Assembly (NCBI GenBank): GCA_049323655.1
Contig: JBMONO010000025.1
Span: 4,053-68,052 of the forward strand
From: DB1 sp049323655
GTDB lineage: Bacteria > Desulfobacterota > Desulfobulbia > Desulfobulbales > SURF-16
Direction: 5' to 3'
Length of the DNA stretch: 64,000 bases
Shown: positions 16,780 to 28,322 of the stretch, in pieces
Layout of the letters: every line of letters begins with the position of its first letter
Position numbering within the stretch: position 1 is the first letter of the stretch
The notes under the pieces: generated by a model
The model's database searches: none
The model's input: the letters and a program-made list of their open reading frames with translations, nothing else
What the model was told of the DNA's origin: nothing
Position numbers and translations under genes: made by a program

Positions 16780-18792
16780 TCAGGTTAATGATATCTTTGC
16801 ATCCGGGCAGCGGGCATGGGAGAGGGAACGATCCGCACTGAGCAGCATGAAGAGGGTGATCGGACCGATGCGACCGGCAAACATGCCGATGATGATAATG
16901 AGCTTGCCGATACCATCCAGCTTGCCGGTGGCGCCGATGGTCAGGCCGACGGTGCCGAGGGCCGAGGTGACCTCGAAGACGATCTCACGCGCCGTGACCT
17001 GCTGGGTGACTTCGAGCATCAGCACCAGGGCGAACCAGACAAGCACCCCGGCGATGATGATGGTGATGGCGCGATTGATCGTGCCGGCCAGGATGTGGCG
17101 GTTTCGGGAAACGACTTCGTCCCGGCCGCATACATTGGCCACAAAGGTGAGGGCGAGGATGCCGATGGTGGTGGTCTTGACGCCGCCCGCCGTGCCGCCG
17201 GGGCTGCCGCCGATGAACATCAGGCAGATCATGATCAGATAGGTGGGACCAGCGACATGGTTGATGTCAATCGAGTTAAAGCCGGCGGTGCGCAGGGTCA
17301 CCGACTGGAACCAGGCATTGTGGAGCTTGTCCGCCAGGGGCAGGCCGTTGAGGGCGCCGTGCCATTCCAGGATCAGAATGAAGAAGGCGCCGGCAAAGAG
17401 GAGGATGGTGGTGGTGGCCAGGGCAATGGCGGCGGCGATGGGGACCGGGCGGCGACCGAGCCAGCGCGGCATGAGCAGGCAGGTCGCCGGCGCCAGGCCG
17501 CCGCCGATGATGAGCAGGGCCACGGTGTGCAGGATAAACGGCTGGTGCTGATAGGGCACCAGGTTGTCGCTCTGCAGGGCAAAGCCGGCATTGCAGAAGG
17601 CGGAAACGGCGGTGAAGATTCCCCGCCAGAGGGCCGCGCCCGGAGGATCGCCGAGGGTGGCGAACAGTCCGGACAGAATGAGGGCGCCTGCCGCTTCAGC
17701 CGCCAGGGTGAACTTCAGGATGGTGGTGAGGGAGGCGACCAGAGAAGGTCGGTCCGTGTCGGTGATGGAGGCAAGAACCCTTTCGTGCCGCAGGCTGAGC
17801 CGCCGTCCCATGACATGCAGCGCCACGGTGGTGATACTCATGATGCCGAGGCCGCCGAGCTGGATGAGCAGCAGGATGAGGAATTGCCCGAACCGGGAAA
17901 ACACCCCGGGGGTGTCGAAGACGGTGAGACCGGTGACACAGACCGCGCTCACCGAGGTAAAGAGGGCGTCGATCAGACTGATGCCGCCGGTGCGGGTGGC
18001 TCCCGGTAGTTGCAGGAGGATGGCGCCGGTCAGACAGAGGGTGAGAAAGGTAGTGAAGAGGAGGCGGGCCGGATGACCGAGCAGTGGTTCCCACCATTGG
18101 CCGCTCCGCAGCGGCCGCCGGTTTGCCGCGGACAGCAGGAGCAGATTGACCATGCCGAGCAGGAGCACGGCAGCAGGTAGGGAAGCACCAAGGACAACAA
18201 GGATGGCCAGCAGCGCCATTGCCGTTCCGGCGGCGCAGAGGGGGAAACGGCCATCGCTTTTTCGTTTGCAACACCATTGGAGAAAGAGGATCTGGCTGAT
18301 TCCGGCTGACACGGCGATGGCGGCACTGGTTATCGGGGCCGGTGGCGGGGTGACCAGCAGGAGGATTGCCGAGAGGGAGATGAGAGTGGCCGATGACCAG
18401 CAGGCCCGTTGCTGGCAGCGGTCGGCGTGGCTGCTGGGTCGGCGTTCGTCCATCAGAATCGGAAAATCATGGAGGGCGAATCCGGCGCCGATGGCCGCGA
18501 CCCCGCCGAGCAGGGCGGTGAATGGGTTGCCGGCCAGTAGCGGCAGGGCGGTGACCACGCTTGCCGCCAGGGCGACGTCGCCCAACAATTTCCCCAAGGA
18601 TGGACGTCGGAACATCAGATAGGCGGCCAGCAGGCAGGCGACCGCAGCTGTGCCGGCAGTCATTATCCGCCAGAGGAGAGGCGGATAAAAGGTATGTGTC
18701 GATGGCCAGGTAAGAAGAAAGGGGGCCGGGGTCAGGGTGAGCAGCGCCCCTTCGACACCGATGCGCTGAAAATATGATCGGGATGGATGCAC
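16780..18792 (-). CDS. trkH: TrkH/KtrB potassium channel subunit with long N-terminal extension
   Basis: This is a 670-residue protein, compared with about 450-480 for usual TrkH/KtrB. The C-terminal 450 residues have all four P-loops with filter glycines: SAVCVTGLTV, SAFCNAGFAL, VTLRTAGFNS and SALGTVGLTI. The N-terminal 220 residues add a block of about six TM segments with no recognised family. It works with the RCK protein encoded next. Both are on one minus-strand operon with the sensor-like gene. Confidence 0.92.
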   Translation of the reverse strand: MHPSRSYFQRIGVEGALLTLTPAPFLLTWPSTHTFYPPLLWRIMTAGTAAVACLLAAYLMFRRPSLGKLLGDVALAASVVTALPLLAGNPFTALLGGVAAIGAGFALHDFPILMDERRPSSHADRCQQRACWSSATLISLSAILLLVTPPPAPITSAAIAVSAGISQILFLQWCCKRKSDGRFPLCAAGTAMALLAILVVLGASLPAAVLLLGMVNLLLLSAANRRPLRSGQWWEPLLGHPARLLFTTFLTLCLTGAILLQLPGATRTGGISLIDALFTSVSAVCVTGLTVFDTPGVFSRFGQFLILLLIQLGGLGIMSITTVALHVMGRRLSLRHERVLASITDTDRPSLVASLTTILKFTLAAEAAGALILSGLFATLGDPPGAALWRGIFTAVSAFCNAGFALQSDNLVPYQHQPFILHTVALLIIGGGLAPATCLLMPRWLGRRPVPIAAAIALATTTILLFAGAFFILILEWHGALNGLPLADKLHNAWFQSVTLRTAGFNSIDINHVAGPTYLIMICLMFIGGSPGGTAGGVKTTTIGILALTFVANVCGRDEVVSRNRHILAGTINRAITIIIAGVLVWFALVLMLEVTQQVTAREIVFEVTSALGTVGLTIGATGKLDGIGKLIIIIGMFAGRIGPITLFMLLSADRSLSHARCPDAKISLT

Positions 18793-18991
18793 AGTTGGGT
18801 CTCAGTGGAAGGTAATCCACAAAAAACAGCGGCATATCATACCTTATCGGTTGCGCAATGGCAAGTTTGTTCTCCTGACCGGCGCGAGTCGCGTCGAGAC
18901 CGGCGCAGCGTCCATAATGATATGGGGAAAACAGGATGAAGATGCGGTGAAAACGATGAAAAGAGAGAGGTGCGGTTCTCGCTGAAAAAAA

Positions 18992-19933
18992 TCAGGCACC
19001 CGCTCCGGGATCACTGTCTGCCAGTCGTTGTGTTTTGAGCTTCTCCAGCAGCGTAACGGCAATGGGTTTGCTGGCTTCGCCGAAATACAGGGTCTGATGA
19101 GGGAAGGGAATTTCGATATTTCTGGCATCAAAGGTAAGTTTGACCCGCCGCAGAAATTCCCGACCAATCTCCCACTGCCGGATCGGTTTGGTTTTGATCC
19201 GTCCCTTGATAACCACTGCCGAGTTGTCAAGCTTGTCCACTCCGAAAATTTCCGGTTCTTCAAGCATTAACCTCCCCAGTTCCGGATCGTTTTTCATCTC
19301 CGCACCGACCTCTTTGAGCACCTCCACCACCTGATCGGTGTTTTCCTTGTACGCCACCCCAATATCAAAAACATAGGCGGACCACTCATTGGTGAGATTG
19401 CTTAAGGTGTTGATCGTGCCATTGGGAAAGACGTGGACAATGCCGGCAAGGTCGCGCAGGACAATGGTCCGGAAATTGATGCGCTCCACCAGTCCGCCGG
19501 TGCCGTTGACAATGGCCACATCCCCCACCCGCACCTGATTTTCCAGAATAAAGAAGAAGCCGCTGATCACGTCCCGCACCAGATTCTGGGCGCCGAACCC
19601 AACCGCCAGCCCGACGATACCGGCACTGGCCAGGATCGGCGCGATCTCCACGCCGATCTGTTTGAGCATGATAAGCAGCACCGTTACCCAGAGTCCCACC
19701 AGTGCTGCCTGGCGCACCAGCCGGATAATGGTTTCCACCCGTTTGGCCGATTCGGTCGGCGGTTCACCGGAAGCCTCCCCTTGGCGGAGCAGACGGCGTT
19801 CCAGCCGTTTTAACATGGATTGCAGGATTGCCATGCAGAGCCAGGCGATGGCGAACATCAACAGGATGCGCAGGGCGGTGAAAAGGATGGTCTGCCAGTT
19901 AAACTGTCTGAAAAACTCTATGATAATATCCAT
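18992..19933 (-). CDS. MscS-family mechanosensitive channel
   Basis: The protein has 313 residues: TM helices in the first 110, then the MscS pore and beta domain. TM3 and the start of the beta domain read PILASAGIVGLAVGFGAQNL and VRDVISGFFFILENQ. FPNGTINTLSNLTNEWSAY follows in the beta domain. It opens on membrane tension to release solutes. It is next to Trk potassium uptake, which fits osmotic adjustment, but 200 bp and a separate start suggest its own transcript. Confidence 0.93.
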   Translation of the reverse strand: MDIIIEFFRQFNWQTILFTALRILLMFAIAWLCMAILQSMLKRLERRLLRQGEASGEPPTESAKRVETIIRLVRQAALVGLWVTVLLIMLKQIGVEIAPILASAGIVGLAVGFGAQNLVRDVISGFFFILENQVRVGDVAIVNGTGGLVERINFRTIVLRDLAGIVHVFPNGTINTLSNLTNEWSAYVFDIGVAYKENTDQVVEVLKEVGAEMKNDPELGRLMLEEPEIFGVDKLDNSAVVIKGRIKTKPIRQWEIGREFLRRVKLTFDARNIEIPFPHQTLYFGEASKPIAVTLLEKLKTQRLADSDPGAGA

Positions 19934-20020
19934 GAAGTCGTATCTCCTTCAGATGTTGCCGATACCAGCGAGGGGGAACGCCGGCAATTCGACTGATGAG
20001 GCACGGTTGTGATGGCGTTG

Positions 20021-20950
20021 TTACAAATCGATGCCGATGCGGCCGAAATAGAGAAGATCATAATGCCTCTCCTTGTCCAATCCGTCAGACAGCATGGATT
20101 CATATTCATGCTCGATGCCGAATTCAAGCCCCAGCCCCTGGGCAACGGCAAGATTGATCTCCCACTTGATCGCGGACTGGGTCCGATATTCGCCGATTAC
20201 GTTGAGATCAGGGAAAAGGAAGAATTTCGCCGAGACGGAATGGCTGCCGTTTGGCAGCCACTGGCATTCTAAGCCAAGCTGCGCCTCGGGATTGAGGTTA
20301 TTTTCCTCTCCCCAGGTGCGGTTGCCGCCAAGACCGGCCCTGCCATGCAGTTTGAATGTTTCCTCATCAAAAAAGCCATAGCCGGTTCCGCCGATGAGGG
20401 AGAGGCGGTGTTCCCATGAGCGGAACTCGTCATAATCGTATCTGCTGTAACCGTAATAGAACCAGGGGGTTTCCGGCAAAAGCCAGTCCCGGACAAAGCC
20501 TGCATTGCCTTTACTGGTATTGCGTTCATTGTCCTGCGATTCATAAAAATAGGCGGCGCTGAGGGTGAAACGGTTTTCCTGGTCTGCATATGCGGCGTCA
20601 AATGCCCCGTTGAGATTGAGGCTGACGTCATTGCCTTCTTCTCCTTTGAATCCCAGGCCGAGGCGCCGTTGCCAGCCTGCCAGGAAACGTGTGCCGAAAA
20701 TCCCTGGCGGCGTGTTTTCTGGGGCTTTTGGGGAGGCTGTTTGGGTAATTCCGGGGGATTGCAGCTTGTTTTTTTGCAGGGTTACTACGCCGAGCACCTC
20801 ATGTTCCAGGGTGATGGCCTCTTCCGTTTCCGCCACAATCTTTCCGGAAAGGGAATCGCCGTTTTTGAAAACCACGACTTCGCAGAGGGCAAAGGACGGA
20901 ATGAGGACAATGGAGAGCAAAAGGATGGAAATTCGGCAGGACAGGGGCAT
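20021..20950 (-). CDS. DUF481-family outer membrane beta-barrel protein
   Basis: The 309-residue protein has a signal peptide (SCRISILLLSIVLIPSFALC). A small SH3-like segment follows (VVFKNGDSLSGKIV..ITLEHEVLGVV), then alternating aromatic strands (SLNLNGAFDAAYADQENRF, YYGYSRYDYDEF, KWEINLAVAQGLGLEFG) ending in a strand. This layout is typical of DUF481 proteins. Function is unknown. ATG 20950 is chosen because GAGAGG precedes it; the GTG at 20956 overlaps that site. Confidence 0.85.
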   Translation of the reverse strand: MPLSCRISILLLSIVLIPSFALCEVVVFKNGDSLSGKIVAETEEAITLEHEVLGVVTLQKNKLQSPGITQTASPKAPENTPPGIFGTRFLAGWQRRLGLGFKGEEGNDVSLNLNGAFDAAYADQENRFTLSAAYFYESQDNERNTSKGNAGFVRDWLLPETPWFYYGYSRYDYDEFRSWEHRLSLIGGTGYGFFDEETFKLHGRAGLGGNRTWGEENNLNPEAQLGLECQWLPNGSHSVSAKFFLFPDLNVIGEYRTQSAIKWEINLAVAQGLGLEFGIEHEYESMLSDGLDKERHYDLLYFGRIGIDL

Positions 20951-21241
20951 GATCACCTCTCGTCAGCGGAAATTTATCGTTTTTTTCTATGTTATGCTGC
21001 TGTTCTTTTTGGATGTATAGTGGAAAAAGGTACCAGTAAATAAAGATTTTTGCAAACCGCCATAACCTGAAAAATGGCTAACCTGCCATGGTTGCAGGGA
21101 TTATTTGGTGAAAAAAGTATCGGTTCTTTCGATTGGAAAAATATGGATGGCCTGTTTTTATAAGGCATTCATGGCGATTCGTGCTGCGGAAGGAGAGGGG
21201 GGATAGTATGCTTATGATCGATAGATAGTATGTGCTGATCG

Positions 21242-22744
<1,503 letters not shown>

Positions 22745-22789
22745 GGTCGGTTTCTCCTTGGCCACAATCTGAATGCGACTGTCAACGAG

Positions 22790-25700
22790 TCATTCCGCCT
22801 CGCAGCGGGAGAGCAGCAGGCGCAATGAGCGCAGATACTCGTCGGCGTGGTCGAGATAAAAGGACAGTGCCCGGGAGAATTTCCGGCCGATCACCCCGTC
22901 GACAAAGAGCTGGCTGATCTGTCGTTCCTCGGCGAGAATGCCCTGCGCTGCAACGAAAATGCGCCGTTCCTCCGGCGACATCGCCTTCATGATGGCGTGC
23001 AGGGTGCTGGCGGAACGCGGCTGGTACATCCAGATGTAGAGGAGATCCAGGGCGTTGATGATGAGGATCTTGGCGAGATCGGGCTTTGTCTCGTTGATCC
23101 TGCGCATGAACTCCTTCGGCGCTTCGAGCATGCCCATGACATCCTCTTCCGGGAAAATGGTCTCCAGGGTGGCGTGGGTCTCGAACACCTGGGAGATCTT
23201 GGCCGAGTAGTCGAGGGCGCGGAAACGGATGTTGTTGTGGCGGTCGGCCAGCCCCTCGATGACTCCGGCGACGCAGTCCGAGGCGAGCTTGGAGATGACC
23301 GCCGCCCATTTTTGCAGCAGGATCTGGGGCGTCGCCACTCCGGCTCCGGCCATGAGACTGCCGATGCCCCAGTTGAGCAGCAGGGCCAGGGGGATGGAGA
23401 TGGTGCTGCGGAAGAAGTTGCCGCACACCGCTTCCCGGGGCAGACCGCGGAAGATGTTGTGGCTTGATATATAGATTCCGTTGGTCAGGGCCATAATGGT
23501 ATAGAGGAGGACCGGGTTGGTGGCGGTGGTAATGCCGAAGAGGCGGTCGAGGATAACGGTTTTGACCAGCAGATCAAGGAGCGGCACCGAAAAACCGGTA
23601 AAAAAGAGCGAATCGGCCAGCCGATCCCAACTGACGTAGTCGTTCCACTTGAGCAGCGGCGAACGGGTGATGCCGCCGGCGCCGAGCACGGACTGGATGA
23701 TATTGCGCAGTCCGGTGATACCGAACCAGATCAGCGCCCCGAAGCAGGCAAGAAACCACCAGTCCTGGGTCAGGAAAAAGCTGGCAAAGGCGGGGATGAA
23801 ACCGAGGAGGATTTTGAGCCCGTTTTTCAGGTGGCTGTTGAGGCAGCGCAGGGGAATGGCCCCGCTGCCAGCGGGTTGACGCCGGCCTTCCAGGGAGAGT
23901 TCGTTGTCTTTGCTCTGCATCCATCCCAAGGTGGCGACGTTGCCGTGCGGCTCCATATGGGTGGAATAGGACTGGACGATCCAGTCCCGGTGCAGGTCAT
24001 GGCGAAAGCCGGTGGCCGCCGGCGGGGGCAGCAGCCGGCAGGAGGGAAAGGCGGAAATCTGGCGATCTTCCCAGGGGATGAGATCATGGTGCCAGGCGGT
24101 GTAGGTGTCGGTTTTCGGGACATAGGTGACCTGCAGATGGGCGGTGATGCGCACCGGAATCTGCCAGCGCCGTGGCTGGGCCCGTTCGAGTTTGCGCTGG
24201 GCCCTGCCGGGCAGGGTCTCCTTCATGACCAGACCCATGCCGTAACGGTGGCGGGAACTGCCGGTGGAGTCGCTGCCGATCCGCGATTTCAGCACCGAGT
24301 TGCGGTAAAAAGATTGCAGATTCGGCATGTTGTGGAGGATGGCGGTCAGCTTTTTGCGCCGTTCCTCATGATCGGGGGCCAGCGCATCTTTTCCGTCCAG
24401 ATCACGGATGATCTGCTGAATGACCCGTTTGAGCTGGATGATATTGCCCTGGTTGATCGCCAGTTGCAGGCTGTTGATCTCGGTGTAGTGGGGTGACTTG
24501 CCGGTACAGTAATCCTTCAGATTGAAAATCTCCAGGTGAGTGATCCTGCCCCGGCAGTCATAGAGCAACTCCAGGACATCAGCCGGACTGAGGGTGCTGA
24601 GATTGAGGGTGACGCGGGAGCCGGTATGCAGACTGTTGAGCCGGTCGAGCAGTCTCACCGGGGAAAGAAAGAGCAGGGGCGGGATCTCGGCGCCTTCATG
24701 CGGCTCGAAGGGATTGTGGATGGCGGGATTTTTGTCGGGCCGCAGAAAGCTTTCGATGATGGCGTCCGGGTCTAGGGTGTTCATGATCTCCACCGCATGG
24801 GCGATGCGCAGCCGCTCCTCCTGATCGGCCCTGGGGTAAATGGCGCGTAACGCGGCAACCTGCTCCTTCAGAGCGGGCAGCATTCGATTGTATATGAACT
24901 TGGCAAGATGGAGCAGGGAGGGTTGACCGGAGCCGACAAAGGCGAAGAAATCTTCCCGCTCAAAGGGGGCGAGGTTGACGCCATAAGCCTGATTAATGAC
25001 CGGCAGATGGCGGGTGTTGAATTCGGCAAACGTTTCGAGCACATAGCGCTGCTGATAGGCGGAAACCCTGCGGCCTTCGTCCATGAAGGCCTGGGCCTGG
25101 GCGGTGGCGAAGAAACCGAGAAAATCCTGTTTGTCGGCAAATCCGCGCGGCGCCCAGATCAGTTTGATGTAGCGGCCGCGGAAACGGGCGGAGAATTCGA
25201 TGCCGATGCGCACGGTAATCCCCATGATCTCTGCTGATTCCAGCAGCTCCTGCGCCACCTCGATATTGATGAAGTTGTAATAAATAACGGTCAGCCGGCG
25301 GATACCTTTGATCCAGGCATCCATGACCAGATGGGTCGGCGATTTGCGACCCTTGGTGTTGGCGTCGTGGACATGGTCGTCAAAGGCGATCTGGTTCCAC
25401 TCCTCCGGCATCTCGATGAGATGGTAGCGATCCAGCAGATAGCGGATGAAGCGCGGCTTGCCGAAGGTGGCGGTGCGAAAATCGCGGGCCAGGGTGAGCT
25501 GGCGCTGTTTGTCCCCCTGGGAGCGGACAAGCTCCTTCATGATTTCGATCAGAACCCGGGCGGTATTACGGCGCAGGATACTCTGGGATCCGCACAAGAC
25601 CTCATCGCGCAGGGAGCGGAGGGCGTTCTGGCGGTCGGTTGCCTTGCCCGCCTCCAGCGAACCGAGCAGGTGGATGACCGCATAGGCGATGCGCAGCCCC

Positions 25701-25867
25701 TGGGAGGCGGTCATCTCCTTGATGCCGTGGGGGTGGAGATAGGGGGTCAGCAGGTTTTTGACGTGCTTGTGCTTTTCGTCGCGGTTAAGAACGTCGTTGA
25801 CGATGTTGAGCAGAATGTAGTCGTTTTTGTCAAAAAAAAAGCGGGGAATGTCAGTGGTGTCTTTCAT
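22790..25867 (-). CDS. Large membrane protein with possible PHP-like domain
   Basis: This is a 1025-residue protein (ATG 25867; an ATG at 25963 overlapping pyk is also open). Residues 1-680 are soluble. In them a part near 160-225 reads DDHVHDANTKGRKSPTHLV and ends GITVRIGIEFSA, the pattern of PHP phosphoesterases (HxH motif and a GIE strand). The usual TDH motif is replaced by TVIYYNF. Residues 680-870 hold about five TM helices, followed by a helical tail. I do not recognise the whole protein. It lies between pyruvate kinase and the R3H ATPase on one strand. The PHP link is my inference. Confidence 0.75.
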   Translation of the reverse strand: MKDTTDIPRFFFDKNDYILLNIVNDVLNRDEKHKHVKNLLTPYLHPHGIKEMTASQGLRIAYAVIHLLGSLEAGKATDRQNALRSLRDEVLCGSQSILRRNTARVLIEIMKELVRSQGDKQRQLTLARDFRTATFGKPRFIRYLLDRYHLIEMPEEWNQIAFDDHVHDANTKGRKSPTHLVMDAWIKGIRRLTVIYYNFINIEVAQELLESAEIMGITVRIGIEFSARFRGRYIKLIWAPRGFADKQDFLGFFATAQAQAFMDEGRRVSAYQQRYVLETFAEFNTRHLPVINQAYGVNLAPFEREDFFAFVGSGQPSLLHLAKFIYNRMLPALKEQVAALRAIYPRADQEERLRIAHAVEIMNTLDPDAIIESFLRPDKNPAIHNPFEPHEGAEIPPLLFLSPVRLLDRLNSLHTGSRVTLNLSTLSPADVLELLYDCRGRITHLEIFNLKDYCTGKSPHYTEINSLQLAINQGNIIQLKRVIQQIIRDLDGKDALAPDHEERRKKLTAILHNMPNLQSFYRNSVLKSRIGSDSTGSSRHRYGMGLVMKETLPGRAQRKLERAQPRRWQIPVRITAHLQVTYVPKTDTYTAWHHDLIPWEDRQISAFPSCRLLPPPAATGFRHDLHRDWIVQSYSTHMEPHGNVATLGWMQSKDNELSLEGRRQPAGSGAIPLRCLNSHLKNGLKILLGFIPAFASFFLTQDWWFLACFGALIWFGITGLRNIIQSVLGAGGITRSPLLKWNDYVSWDRLADSLFFTGFSVPLLDLLVKTVILDRLFGITTATNPVLLYTIMALTNGIYISSHNIFRGLPREAVCGNFFRSTISIPLALLLNWGIGSLMAGAGVATPQILLQKWAAVISKLASDCVAGVIEGLADRHNNIRFRALDYSAKISQVFETHATLETIFPEEDVMGMLEAPKEFMRRINETKPDLAKILIINALDLLYIWMYQPRSASTLHAIMKAMSPEERRIFVAAQGILAEERQISQLFVDGVIGRKFSRALSFYLDHADEYLRSLRLLLSRCEAE

Positions 25868-25941
25868 TATTATTGAGGTGCGGGTCGTTTCGGCCCGGTC
25901 GTTACATGTTGGTTTCTCGTTTGATATCCCATCCGCTTTTT

Positions 25942-27366
25942 TTAGGCAAGAATTTCCCTGCATCCGCCGATGATCCGCACCTGAACGGTTTCGACAAAGG
26001 TGCCGCCGGCCAGAATGTCGGAGAGAACGATGACCCGATCGTTCTGGCGGAGCAGGCCCCGCTGCATGAGCTGGTCAAGAGAACGCTGGATGGAGGTTTC
26101 CGGGTCTTTGGAAAAGTTCAGGCGAAAGGCATGCACACCCCAGTAGAGGCCGAGCCGGCGGCGAACATGGGTGGTGTTGGTAAAGGCAAAGATCGGGGCA
26201 ATGGGACGGCAGCGGGAGAGCAGCACCGCCATCAGTCCCCGTCGGGTGATGACCAGGGTGCCGGCGGCGTGCAAATTGTTGCCGAGAATGGCGGCACTGC
26301 GGGCGATCTCTTCCTTGGGTTTGTCCGATATCGCCACCCGCACCGCCGGATCGCGGTCCATCTGCTGTTCGATGCGGCGCGCCACCGCAGCCATGATCTC
26401 CAACGCTTTGAAGGGATGCTTGCCGGTTGCCGTCTCGCCGGAGAGCATGATGGCGTCGGCCCCTTGCAGGACCGCGTGGGTGATATCGGTGACCTCGGCC
26501 CGGGTGGGAGCGGGATTGATGATCATCGATTCGAGCATGTGGGTGGCGACCACCACCGGTTTGCCGGCGGTCCGGCATTTTTTGACGATTTCATCCTGCA
26601 GCAGCGGCACCTCTTCGTAGGGCAGTTCCGCGCCCAGGTCACCGCGGGCGATCATGATGCCGTCCGCCGCTTTGATAATGGCGTCGAGCTGGGGCACGGC
26701 CTCGGCGCTTTCGATTTTCGCCAGCAGGTCGATGGGGGCCTGCCGCTCCCGCAGATACTGGCGCAGCTCGTTGATGGTTGATGCCTTGCGGATAAAGGAG
26801 AGGGCGATGAAATCCACCCCGTGGTCAATGGCGAAACGGATGTCCTGCCAGTCCTTTTCGGTGATGGCGGGCAGATCGGCGCTCTTACCGCGGATGTTGA
26901 GATGGCGGCGTGAGGTCAGCACCCCGCTGTCCAGTGATTGGCAACGGATGTCGGTGCGGTTGATGGCGGTGACTCTGAGGCTCAGCATACCGCCGTCAAC
27001 GAGGATGATATCTCCTTCCGACACCTCGTTGACAAAGCCGTCGTAGCTGACCTCGATGCAGTTTGCCTCAAGTTCGGCTTGTCGGCGGATTGTGAGGGTC
27101 AGGCTGTCGCCCTCTTCCAGGATGATGTCGCGTTTGACGTCGCCGGTGCGCACCTCCGGGCCCTTGGTATCAATCATGATGGCGATGGAGCGGCCGAATT
27201 TCTTGTTGATTCGTTTGATGGAACGGATAACGGCGCTGTGCCATTCCAGCGCACCATGCGACATGTTGAGCCGGGCAATGTTCATCCCCTTGTCGCTCAG
27301 CTTTTTCAGCATGTCGAACGACGCCGTTTTGGGGCCGATGGTGCAGATGATTTTCGTTTTACGCAT
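25942..27366 (-). CDS. pyk: Pyruvate kinase
   Basis: The 474-residue protein starts MRKTKIICTIGPKT, the standard N-terminus, so ATG 27366 is used although the frame is open to 27489. It has MIDTKGPEVRT (phosphate/K+ site), LLAKIESAEAV, IMIARGDLGAELPYEEVP (metal site) and ATHMLESMI. It turns PEP and ADP into pyruvate and ATP. The C-terminal regulatory domain is present. The gene may head the run with the giant membrane protein and the R3H ATPase. Confidence 0.96.
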   Translation of the reverse strand: MRKTKIICTIGPKTASFDMLKKLSDKGMNIARLNMSHGALEWHSAVIRSIKRINKKFGRSIAIMIDTKGPEVRTGDVKRDIILEEGDSLTLTIRRQAELEANCIEVSYDGFVNEVSEGDIILVDGGMLSLRVTAINRTDIRCQSLDSGVLTSRRHLNIRGKSADLPAITEKDWQDIRFAIDHGVDFIALSFIRKASTINELRQYLRERQAPIDLLAKIESAEAVPQLDAIIKAADGIMIARGDLGAELPYEEVPLLQDEIVKKCRTAGKPVVVATHMLESMIINPAPTRAEVTDITHAVLQGADAIMLSGETATGKHPFKALEIMAAVARRIEQQMDRDPAVRVAISDKPKEEIARSAAILGNNLHAAGTLVITRRGLMAVLLSRCRPIAPIFAFTNTTHVRRRLGLYWGVHAFRLNFSKDPETSIQRSLDQLMQRGLLRQNDRVIVLSDILAGGTFVETVQVRIIGGCREILA

Positions 27367-27576
27367 GATTGATGTCCCTGATGCACAAAAGGGGGGTCGG
27401 CGGTTTTCGGCTGCTTCTGTGTAGTATCCTATCATTTCCCTTGGGATGCGGAAAGAAAAAGGATGAAAACCTGTCTGAGGGGCAGGCATGGGGGTGACAG
27501 TGTTTTTTTAATTCTTGAGGGATGGAGGGGGGGAAGGGAATGGCAGCACATTCCCTTCGTGGTAACTGATGAGGAA

Positions 27577-28005
27577 TCACCCGATCGCGTCGATCCTGAG
27601 TTCAAAGGTGAGGTTGCGGCCGGCCAGGGGATGGTTGCCGTCAATGGTGAGCTGGTCCCCTGCGATGGCGCTGATGCTGCCGGTGATCTCCTCACCGTTG
27701 GCGGTGGTGAAGGAGACCTCACTGCCGACTTCGGCAGGCGTCCCTGCCGGCAGCTCGCCGGCCGGCACGGTCCAGACCAGGTTCGGGTCCCTGGAGCCAT
27801 ATGCCTCAGCCGGTTTGAGGGTGACGGTCTTGCGCTCGCCGAGCTTCATGCCCATCACCGCCTTTTCAAACCCCTTGATGACTTTGCCCTTGCCGACGAC
27901 AAACTGGAGGGGCTCGCCGCCGAGATTGGTCTCAAACACCGTGCCGTCTTTGAGTTTGCCGGTGTAATACACCTTGACCTTGCTGCCTTTTTTTATCTCT
28001 GCCAT
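27577..28005 (-). CDS. SlyD-type FKBP peptidyl-prolyl isomerase
   Basis: The 142-residue protein starts MAEIKKGSKVKVYYTGKLKDG and has the FKBP part (GEPLQFVVGKGKVIKGFEKA, GMKLGERKTVTLKPAEAYG). An inserted flap domain follows (FTTANGEEITGSISAI), then a final strand (NLTFELRIDAIG). It lacks the His-rich tail of E. coli SlyD. It acts as a folding helper in the cytoplasm. GAGG precedes the ATG. The open frame upstream runs through a repeat-rich promoter region and is not coding. Confidence 0.93.
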   Translation of the reverse strand: MAEIKKGSKVKVYYTGKLKDGTVFETNLGGEPLQFVVGKGKVIKGFEKAVMGMKLGERKTVTLKPAEAYGSRDPNLVWTVPAGELPAGTPAEVGSEVSFTTANGEEITGSISAIAGDQLTIDGNHPLAGRNLTFELRIDAIG

Positions 28006-28094
28006 AAAAAACCTCGTTGTCTGTGCTGGTGAATGACGCCCTTTTCCGGGTAGGCTCTTCCGCTGTTGCCGCCCGACCGGAATGGCTGTATCCA

Positions 28095-28171
28095 GCAACA
28101 TCGGAGTGTGGCATTCTCTGCAACACTGTAGTGTGGCGTGCCGCACTTCCTGCAACACATCTGGTTGTGGC
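28095..28171. promoter_or_regulatory. Three palindromic GCAACA-N6/8-TGTGGC sites between divergent genes
   Basis: Sites are GCAACATCGGAGTGTGGC (28095-28112), GCAACACTGTAGTGTGGC (28120-28137) and GCAACACATCTGGTTGTGGC (28152-28171). The second is nearly a perfect palindrome. They are spaced 25 and 32 bp apart, between the FKBP start and the small membrane protein start. A further CTGCAACA lies near 28256. They look like operators for an unknown regulator. Confidence 0.5.
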
Positions 28172-28322
28172 GGCAATGCGAGCTTGTGTAGTATTCCTTT
28201 TTGTTTCAATGCGTTACATGGAATATTCCACTGTGGTTCGCACTGTGGTACAGCTCCTGCAACATCCACTGATCAAAAGAGAGAAACCACACCTCGGGCC
28301 ATCAGGGAAAGGAGGGGCGACA

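Noticed and set aside
28105..28140. Sigma-54 promoter (TGGC..TGC) before the small membrane gene
   Set aside because: Distance between GG and GC is two bases too short in the best match; the repeated palindromes explain the sequence better.
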